A stretch of DNA of 64,000 bases, taken from contig NC_082603.1 in the NCBI RefSeq assembly GCF_030936135.1, forward strand, positions 23,712,880 through 23,776,879, written 5' to 3'. The notes below the pieces were generated by a model. That model was not told where the DNA came from. It saw only the letters and a list, made by a program, of their open reading frames with translations, and made no database searches. Source of the DNA: Gavia stellata (lineage: Eukaryota > Chordata > Aves > Gaviiformes > Gaviidae). Below are positions 41,276 through 49,895 of this stretch, one piece after another. The translations under genes were made by a program, and so were the position numbers. The first letter of the stretch is position 1. Each line of letters begins with the position of its first letter.

Positions 41276-43000
41276 GTCTGGAGGAGGGGAGATGTGGTCC
41301 CAAGTCTGCCCCCTGACAGCAGCAGGGAACAGGATGTGGGGCCCGGATGGTCTGCTGCCATGGTGGGCACTTCTCGGGATCCTGTCCCTGTTGGGGCCCT
41401 CTGATGATCCCCAGGGATGCCCCAGCGCCCCCAGACAAGCCCCAGGTCTTATCATACCATGGGGATGGGTTTTCTTAGTATCCAACTGAGATCTCCCCCC
41501 TCTGCAATTAAGACTTTGTCCTGTCCCCAAGGGATATGGAGAACAGACTATGTCCTTCCTCTGCAGAGCCACCTCTCGCATGCTTGAAAACTGTTCCTGC
41601 AGCTTCCCCTCAGCCGGCCGCTCTTCATGGAACGGATGGCCCCACTCCTCCAGCTGAACCCTCTGCAGCTGTGCAGCTCCACACCCTTCCCACCCCCGCC
41701 AGCTGGCGCCTGCCCGGCGCTGTGCCAAGACATAGGGTAACTTCCCGCATCTTGCAAAGGGACTGTCGGGTTCAACCAGCCTGCTCAAACGCGTGCCACT
41801 GGGGCAATTCTCGTGCATGCCGATCCCTCGAGGATCACCTGGGCTCTGCACTGACCCTCCCGCAGGAGCTCTTGCCCCGGGCTATAGTCCCTCGTCCTGC
41901 ACTGCTGCAGTTTGTTATATTGACAGCGGATGGGCTTCATCTCTGTTGGCTTCAGCTTGCTAAGTCCTAGGCATGCCATCCAGCTGCCCATTTAGTCATC
42001 TTCTGTCATCCATGGGAAACAAGGGCTGCTCCTGCAGAGCCCATTATCCCACCCCAAGGCATTTGCCCTTCTGGACAAGAGTCTTTTTTCCCCAGAAGGT
42101 GTTTCTACCCAGTCAATACCGTTTTGATTTCCCATTCTGGCCTCCAGTGCTCTTTAGTGTCAACCGCAGCCAATAGTAAACAGCCTTTCTGCCCCATCAC
42201 TGAGGTCCCCAGTGAAATGGGGATGGGGACCGCCCCTCGTAGGCAGCCTGACACGTGCCACCTCCTACACTGCCATCTGGGAACAGTGCCTGAGGCAGCA
42301 TCATCAGCCCTGCTCAAAGTAAGGGCTTTCTGCTTTTTGACTCCAGGATGGCAAAGCCCAGTAGCCGGATGGAGAAGGAAGTGGGACTGGTTTGACGAAA
42401 TTTGACTGTGACAAATTGGTGCTGGCTGTTCCCGTCTTCACTCATCTCCCCTTGATGCTGCCAGTGCTGTCCCTGGCTGCTGCAGGGTAAGGAGACGCCA
42501 ACCCACCCTCGGTGTGGTGGGGACGCATGTGTGAGTGGCTCCTCATGCCCTGGGTGGTGCTCCCTGTGCTGTGCCGCAGTGCTGCGCCCCAGCAGGGCGG
42601 GACACCCTTCTGGCCACCCACACGGAGTGGCGGTGGTGGATTGGCACGAGGCTAGGCGTGCCTGCGGGACCCCACCACGGTGGCCCTGCTCCTGTACCAG
42701 CACCACTAGCATCTGTGCAGGCCCTTTCAATGCCCCCCATGGCTGCAGCCCTCCTGCTGGCACAGCCACAGGGACAGTGCCGATGGGCCGTGCGGAGCAG
42801 ACCCGGCATACACCAGTGCCAGGTGGCACAGGGTGGGATGGAGCCGGAGCAGCCACCTCTTACCCCATAGTCCCACGTGCCTGCAGCCCCCAACAGCCTG
42901 CCCTGCCCTGCCTGCCCCATGTGGGGGCCTCCCTGGTTTCTCAGGGGTTGTTTTTCTTCCTACTCCAGCCTCCCGGCGTGCCGGTAGCCACAAGGGCAGG
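41276..43000. other. Intergenic between TIE1 and MPL
   Basis: No exon or clear repeat was seen. Open frames up to 233 codons on the minus strand are compositional. Confidence 0.55.
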
Positions 43001-43009
43001 ACGTGCTGC

Positions 43010-43248
43010 CTATCTGATAGGAGCAGTCTCTCTTGGCACTGCGGCCGGCGGCGGAGGGGCCGTGGCACAGTGGTTTCGGGCACGGGGAAGTGCTGGCGGT
43101 GGGGTGGGGGGAGCCTCGAGCCAGGCTTCCTGAGCTGCACAGCCGCCACTTCCCAGATAAAGGTATCACTCGGAGGAGTTGCAGGAGCTCCTCGGTCGCT
43201 GGGAAGGGCTGAGCACGGCACGCGTGGCCCCGGCACACGGGGTGCGGA
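43010..43248 (+). promoter_or_regulatory. MPL: MPL proximal promoter with GATA and ETS motifs
   Basis: Within 240 bases of the MPL start codon there is a palindromic double GATA motif (ctatctgatag, 43010-43020) and an adjoining ETS-type plus GATA arrangement (ttcccagataa, 43151-43161). No TATA box is evident. Mammalian MPL promoters are known to depend on GATA1 and ETS factors in megakaryocytes, so the same control is inferred for thrombocyte-lineage cells here. Confidence 0.55.
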
Positions 43249-46200
43249 ATGGCAGCCGGACTGCGCCGGGGCTGGCTGCTCTCACTGCTCCCTGCCGTCC
43301 TGCTCAGCCTCTGCAGCCCACCATCACTGTGCACCCCCGAGCCGGTGACAGCCCAAGGTAGGTCCTTGGGGCCATTTTCTCCCCCAAAGAATGGGCCAGA
43401 GAGGAGCTGGCGTGCCAGGCATGGGCAGTGAGCACCCTATGGCAGCCAGAACCTGCAGGGTTGGGGAGGGGGCATCCCAGGAGGGTGGGCGGTGGATGTT
43501 CAAGGTGGGCAATGGAGCCCCCTTCTCACCTGTGGGACACCCTCGGCTGCCTGGAGCAAAGGGACGTCCCTGCTCTCTGTGAGCAGGACCTGGCCACCCC
43601 CGGGCACCCCTTCGGGATGGCAGTCTGCAGCTCCCAGCCCCGCGCAGGTGGCAGAGGGGCTCCCTGCTCATCAAAAGGTCTCATCGTCACGATGACGAGG
43701 GTCTGAACAAAATTCAAGTTAATGTCTGACGGCACAGCTCTGCACCGCAGGTAATGCTGTGGCATTGCTGGGCTAATCCCAATGCTCCTGCACCAGCCTT
43801 GCTGTGATCTTATTGCCCCACCAAGCATCCTCGGCTCAGCCGGTAGCTGGCCCCAGCCTGGCAGAGGAGTTTCCCAGATTTCTCCTGTTTCAGGCCTGTC
43901 TATGCTTTCTTTGAGGCCCTCCTTAGCCCTTTTAACACTTTCTATAACACCATAAAAAGCATTAACTGAACAAAATCCTGTTGATCTCCTGCTCGTCTCT
44001 CCAGCCCCACCCTAGGTCTCTGGCCATGGCAGGCTCGGGAGCACGTTTTGAGTCACTCCTGTAGGGGCAGTGGGAGGAAGGACGGGGTTGGGCTCGACCT
44101 CCCTCTGCCCGCAGCCTCTGTGGCATTGTCGTGCCCCGAGCCACTGCCCAAGTGTGGCTGATGCAGGCTGCAGAGCCATGCATCTCGTCTTCCTGAGAAA
44201 TGGCCTGCACCCGGCAAAGATTCTCTGGTAACCCACAGGACCAGCGTGGCCTCCCACCGATGCTATGGGTCCCTGTGCCACTGGGCTGCTGAGACCTGGC
44301 CACCCCATCCCCTGGTGCTGGGAGCGGGGGTGGTCACGGAGTCAGCATGAGGTCTGGGGTGGGGGCAATGAGGTGCAAAAAGGGAAGAGTAGGTGGGGGA
44401 TGCTGTGATCTGCAAGGAGGGGACGTGGGCTAGGGGAGGAAGGCAACACAGGGCTGGGAAAGGAGAAACAGGGCTGGGGAGTCAGGGCAAGGGAAGGGAC
44501 AGGGAGAGCAGAGGGACACCGAGAAGGTGGCAAGGACATTTGGGGACTGTCCCTTATTCTTCTCCAAGGGTGGGCTCAACTGGTAGCGCAGGTGGTGTGT
44601 AGCAGAGAACAGATGCGCTCAGCACATGGAGCAGCGCCAGACACTGGCAGGGAGCTTGTTGTAGGGTCCTGCAGCTGGGGGCAGCCCCTGGGGAAGGGTG
44701 CACATCCCAGGAGGAAAAGGAGGAGGAGGAGGGTTGGAGCAGGTCCCAGGGCAGAGGCAGTAGGGCGAGAAGGGAGTGCTGGAGCAATGCTGGGGGCAGC
44801 GAGGCCATGCCAGTGCTTCACATATCTGCATCTTGGGGTTGTCCTCTTTTCCCTGACAAGTCATGGGGACAGGTGCCCATGTACCAGCAAAGCCACTGGT
44901 GCTTGGGATGGAGATCCTTCAGGGTGTGATGCCCCGGTTCATCCCTGCAATGACAAGGTGGGCGGCTTGCTAAGTGGGGCAGAGAAACCCACAGCCTGGA
45001 CTGGGATGGGAGCATCCCCCCTCTACTCAGGACCACACACCCCCATGTCAGCCCCGAGGCCCTTTCCCTCTGCTGGGGGAGCTGCTGCTCCTTATCTCAC
45101 TTCCACGCGCCTTCCGGCGTGAGCAGGGCAGGGGTGCTTCCCGCCGATCGCTGGGGCCAGGCCCCAAGCCCCCCTCTGACCGCAGGGCTATTTCGGGATG
45201 TTTGTTTGTCCCAAAGGACACCGCGTGCTGAGGAGGGTGGAGCAGTGGGGCAGTATTCCTCCCCGCCAAGCTTGTGGAGGGCATCTGCGCCCCGTCCATG
45301 TCCACACTGCCCCAGGTGCCTGAACAGACTGGCCTCAGGGGTGAGCTAGCTAGCGGGCACGTGGCAGGGGGTCACAGACGGGATAGGGATGGGTTTGTGT
45401 CTAGGGGTTCCTTCACGCCCACACTCCTCCCAGATGCTGCACTGCTGGTGGGGGTGCCCGAGGACATTCTCTGCTTCTCCCGCTCCTTCGAGGACCTCAC
45501 CTGCTTCTGGGATGAGGAGGAGGCAGCGAGTGGGATATGCCACTTCTACTACTGGTACAGCAGGTAGGAGGTGGTGGGCACACAGCCCAGCCTTCCCCTT
45601 GCCCGCACAAGGAGCAGCAGGGTTGGGGTGCTGCAGCTCACTGTGCCATCCCAGTGGCTCCCAGCTGCAAGGAGAGACGGTGGAGAGCCCATGGGAGCTA
45701 CATAGCAGCCACCACACACCCTGTGGCAGGGCTTGGACTGTGGCTGTCCCTCAGTCCCATAGGGATGGTGCCCTGCAGTGGATGGGGGCACAGGGAAGGA
45801 GCTGGTGATGCTGAGGTTCCAGTGCCGTCCTCCAGGTCCCCTATCCTCCAACCTGGCCCCAGGCAAGAGGCATGGGGTGCTGCAGGACCCCGCTTCTCTG
45901 TTCCTTAGGGACGTGCCCACGGCGTGCACAATTTCCATGTGGCACCATGGGGCCGGCAGGACACGGCACGTCTGTGTCTTCCCCGGCCAGGACGTGCGGC
46001 TCTTTACCCAGCTCCACCTCCGCATCCTGGACGCCACCACCAACCAGACCAAGTACTGGCGGGAGCTCAGTGTGGACGCAGTGGGTGAGTGCCTCCCGAC
46101 GGGCAATACCCGTGCAACACAAGGACAGTCCCTGGACCCCCGCCCTTCTGCCCACCGTGGGGGCTAGCAGCACCCTGTGCTCTGCATGCTGGGCATGGAA

Positions 46201-48905
46201 GCAGCCCTTGGGGGGACCATCGGATGTCCTCCAGCAGGACCAGGGGGTGCCCAGATGGCGGCTGCCACAGGAGGGCAAATGCACTGGCACATTCCCCTCA
46301 GGTCTCATCGCCCCCCCAGTGAACATCACGGCCCACTGGGCTGGGGCTGCAGGGCAGCTCTGCGTGTCGTGGCAGCCACCACTCGCCGACTACCTGAATT
46401 TCTTCCTCTATGAGGTGCGGTGCTGCCCTGCTAGCTCCCCAGAGATGCTCTGCAGCACCGCGTTGGACCCCAGTGGGCAGCGCCCTGGGAACCCCTCCAT
46501 CCATCCAGCCATCAGCACCCATGCACCCACAGCTGGGGCAGTCGCAGCCTCCCTGGGAGCAGGGCAGGTACACAGAGGGGCCAGGGATGGGCAGGGGGAT
46601 TCAAGGACCACAGCAGCTCTCCAGCCTGACTCCTCTCCTGCAGGGGCTGGTCCAGGCTAACACCTGGGTGGTCCTCCGGGACCTGCGGCCGGGAGTGAGG
46701 TACCACATCCAGGTGCGCACCAAGCCCGACGGCACCTCCATGGACGGCGTCTGGGGACCCTGGTCACAGGCAGTGGCTGCAGAGACACCCCGCTCCTCTG
46801 GTGAGCGGCCATCCCTGCTGCTGGCATGGCAGGGAGGCACCCACACCTGGGGCTGCCAGGGATGGGAGTCCTGGGGTAGGTGAGGTGCAGCACCCAGGTT
46901 TTGCAGGGCCGGGGGTAAGCAGCCCCCTCCCTGCCCTGGCTCTTGCCTGCCCAGGAGAGATCGGGCTGTGCTGCAGCACCCCTGACCTGCAACATGTGCA
47001 CTGCAAGTGGAGCTGGGACCCCGCAGAGCCCCACAGCTCCCACCAGCTCTTCTACCAGGCACCTCCGAGCGGGGCTGGCAGAAGGTAAGGGGAATGGCAG
47101 GGACATGGCACTCAGGTGGAGGGGCAGCACATCCCAGGGACCACCAGCTCTGCTCAGCATCCTACATCCCACACTGTGCCACCTGGCTCTGTGCCCTGCC
47201 CTGCCCTGCCCCACCACCATCGACTTCCCACCTTCCCACCACCACTTGGGGCCACACCGCCCCTCCGACTACGGGCAGCACTGGCTTTCCTGGGCAAATG
47301 TCGGAGGAGCAAGGCAGCGCTGGCTGTGGGGACAGGGTGGCCCCGGAGCAGGGCTGGTAGCAGGCAAGGGGAGTGGGGCCACCACGGTGGGGCTGGCTGG
47401 CTCTCCACTCCTCTCGCAGGGATGTCGCATGGCAGCAGTGCAAGGAGACAAGTGTGGGGGCACAGGGCACCCACTCCTGCACCTTCCAGCCCAGGGCTGG
47501 CAGTGCCATCTCCGTCCTGGTGAACATCACCCGGCCCCACGCGCCACCCACGCTCAGCTACTTCAAGGAGCCCTTCTGGCTGCACCAGTCTGGTAAGTCC
47601 CACCACCACCGCAGGCCCTGCCTTTGCCCGGCTGGTGGGGGACGCAGCATCCCACGTCCTGTTCCATGGCAGCAACACGTCCCTGTCCCCAACAGTGCTC
47701 ACAGATGCCCCGCAGCTCGTGCAGGCGACAGTGTCTCAGGGCCGGCTGAGCCTGCAGTGGCTGCCGCCCTTGGAGGTGCTGGCAGAGCAGCTGGACTACC
47801 AGGTGCGCTACACCAAGGAAAACAGCCATGACTGGAAGGTAAGGCACAGACGGGGGTCCCCCAAGCAGCCCACCTTGGCTGCTGGTACGTGGCCCACGTG
47901 GGGTCAGGCAGGACAAACCTGCACCCCAGCACTGCCCCTCGGCCGCCATTGTCTCCAGCTCGGCTCAGCTCTGCCCCGCAGGTCCTGCAGGTCCCACGGG
48001 CAGCCAGGAAAGAAGTCCTGGATCTACAGCCAGGTGCCCGCTACCATGCCCAGGTGCGGGCCCAGCCCAGCGGGCCGTGGTACCAGGGTAGCTGGAGCGC
48101 CTGGTCCAAACCTGTCGTGGTTGACGCCATGGCCGATGCAGGTAAGGGATGGGGCAGGAGCAGAGGCTGCAGCCAGAGGAGCCACACAGCCAAGGGCAGG
48201 AGACCGAGGGTGCTGGACAGGGGATGGGGAGCACCGGGCAGAGGGTGACAGGGCTGCGAAGGGCTCTGTGGTGGTGGGTGTCGTGAGGGCTACAGTTGGA
48301 GTGCTCCTCCTTCAACACAGGTTGGATCATCCCCAGCGTTACAGTCGTGCCGCTGCTCTTCACAGGAGTGCTCCTGGGACTGCGGTGCACCTTCCCCTCC
48401 CTCTACAGGTAAGGGCTGTGCCTGGGGCAGGTGAGGGGGGGGTCCAGCACCAGGCCTGGGCACCCTGCCCAGGGGCGTCAGGGCACCCCGGGGCCGGGGT
48501 TTGCCTTTGATGCCTCCTTCCCCTCACCCAGCAACGTGAAGCAGAAGCTCTGGCCCCCGGTCCCCGACCTGCACCGCACACTGGGCAGCTTCCTCCACGA
48601 CAGCGGCAAGCACGGCCAGGTGAGGGGGCCGGGGCTGGGCCCGCCGGGGCTGAGCCCCCACGGGGCAGCTCGAAGGGCTGCCCCCACCGCGCCTCTCTGT
48701 CTCTCCGCAGGGCAACGCCTTCTACAAGCAGCCGCCGGAGGAGGCCGTCCTGCCCTGCCTGCTGGAGGTGCTGCCCGGCCCGCGGGGGGAGGCAGGCGCG
48801 CCACCCCCGCCGCCGGAGCACGCTGCCGGCCGGCTGCCCAGCACCGACATTGCCAACCAGTCCTACCTGCTCATGAGCGGCTGGGAGCCGCGCGGGCCGC
48901 CCTGA
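43249..48905 (+). CDS. MPL: MPL, thrombopoietin receptor
   Basis: Type I cytokine receptor for thrombopoietin, signalling through JAK2 and STATs. Twelve exons: 43249-43357, 45434-45563, 45909-46084, 46302-46567, 46644-46800, 46955-47084, 47420-47592, 47696-47838, 47982-48141, 48321-48408, 48532-48619 and 48711-48905, giving 604 residues (human 635). Signal peptide is about 1-29. Two cytokine-receptor modules follow: the first opens with [19 protein letters not shown] and ends with WGPWS (264-268), the second ends with WSAWS (466-470). The membrane span is about 482-502. Box 1 is [10 protein letters not shown] (517-526), very close to human. The juxtamembrane motif RWQFP of human is RCTFP (503-507) here. 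The tail is about 20 residues shorter; [11 protein letters not shown] holds one conserved Tyr (592) but Gly597 replaces the last human Tyr. The position of human His499 is Val488. Intact, with conserved exon structure. Confidence 0.97.
43358..45433 (+). other. MPL: MPL intron 1, 2.1 kb; nothing recognisable inside
   Basis: GC-rich with an AT-richer patch at about 43.86-43.98 kb and purine-rich tracts at 44.34-44.52 kb. No exon or clear mobile element was seen. Confidence 0.6.
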
Positions 48906-48926
48906 GCCGCCCGCCCCCCGCCCCGA

Positions 48927-48932
48927 CATAAA
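48927..48932 (+). terminator. MPL: MPL poly(A) signal variant CATAAA, very short 3' UTR
   Basis: The only polyadenylation-like hexamer between the MPL stop and the CDC20 promoter is CATAAA, 22 bases after the stop. If used, the 3' UTR is only about 40-60 bases. The assignment is by position and motif only. Confidence 0.5.
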
Positions 48933-49094
48933 CGAGACGCGCACCCAGCCGGCCTCCTCTCTCCTTCGCGGCGCCGCGGCCCCCTGGGCCCGCAGGGAAG
49001 CGGAGCGGCGCTGCCCTCCCCCCCCAGTCCCCGTCCCCTCCCCACCCCACCCACGAGCGGCACGCGCAGCCGCCGGGCGGGAAGAGCCCCGCCC

Positions 49095-49205
49095 CGCCGC
49101 GCGTCCCAGCCAATCACGGCGCGGCGGACCGTGGTCGCCATGGCAGCGCGCGGCGTTTGGGTTTGAAGCGGCCAATGGGAGGAGCGGCCGCGCGGGGTTT
49201 AAATG
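49095..49205 (+). promoter_or_regulatory. CDC20: CDC20 cell-cycle promoter: two CCAAT boxes and CHR-type elements
   Basis: Two forward CCAAT boxes (49110-49114 and 49172-49176) are 62 bases apart, about twice the spacing usual for NF-Y pairs. A CHR motif TTTGAA (49162-49167) lies six bases after a GGCG tract, and TTTAAA (49198-49203) is a second CHR-like or TATA-like site. NF-Y plus CHR binding by DREAM/MuvB is the known control of G2/M genes including mammalian CDC20. The whole region is a CpG island. Confidence 0.7.
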
Positions 49206-49209
49206 CTGC

Positions 49210-49249
49210 CGCGGAGTAGGGCTGTGCGAGTCTCAACCGCAGAGCGGAG
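49210..49249 (+). other. CDC20: CDC20 non-coding first exon (3' end)
   Basis: A donor site agcggag|gtgagg at 49249/49250 ends a probable 5' UTR exon. It pairs with the acceptor cccgcag at 49891, four bases upstream of the start codon. The transcription start is not determined; the exon's left limit is approximate. Confidence 0.6.
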
Positions 49250-49430
49250 GTGAGGGGCGGCCGGCGGCTGGGCCGCGGCGGGCGGGGAGGGCCGGCATCC
49301 TACGGCGGGGGCCCGGGGGGAGCCTGAGGAGCCGCCGGGGGGGGGGGGGGCGCGCCCTGAGGCGAAGTAGGTCATGAGGGAGACCCTGGTGGTGAAGGGG
49401 GCCTTAAAACGCGGCCTTGGCGTGGGGGAG

Positions 49431-49836
49431 GGTGTCCGGCGGCGGAGAGGGCCCTGAGGAGGGGCCTGGAGGGGGTGTCCGGCGGCGGAGAGGGCCCTGA
49501 GGAGGGGCCTGGAGGGGGTGTCCGGCGGCGGAGAGGGCCCTGAGGAGGGGCCTGGAGGGGGTGTCCGGCGGCGGAGAGGGCCCTGAGGAGGGGCCTGGAG
49601 GGGGTGTCCGGCGGCGGAGAGGGCCCTGAGGAGGGGCCTGGAGGGGGTGTCCGGCGGCGGAGAGGGCCCTGAGGAGGGGCCTGGAGGGGGTGTCCGGCGG
49701 CGGAGAGGGCCCTGAGGAGGGGCCTGGAGGGGGTGTCCGGCGGCGGAGAGGGCCCTGAGGAGGGGCCTGGAGGGGGTGTCCGGCGGCGGAGAGGGCCCTG
49801 AGGAGGGGCCTGGAGGGGGTGTCCGGCGGCGGAGGG
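49431..49836 (+). repeat. 43-bp minisatellite, 9.4 copies, in CDC20 intron 1
   Basis: The unit begins ggtgtccggcggcggagagg and has a period of exactly 43 bases. Nine full copies run from 49431 to 49817 and a partial tenth reaches about 49836. The copies look identical, which points to recent expansion or ongoing homogenisation. Because 43 is not a multiple of 3, all frames stay open on the minus strand and give a false repetitive protein. Confidence 0.97.
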
Positions 49837-49895
49837 CTGGAGCCCGGCCGGCGTCCCTGCGTGGGGCCCCGCTGACGCCGTCCGCCCGCAGCGCC

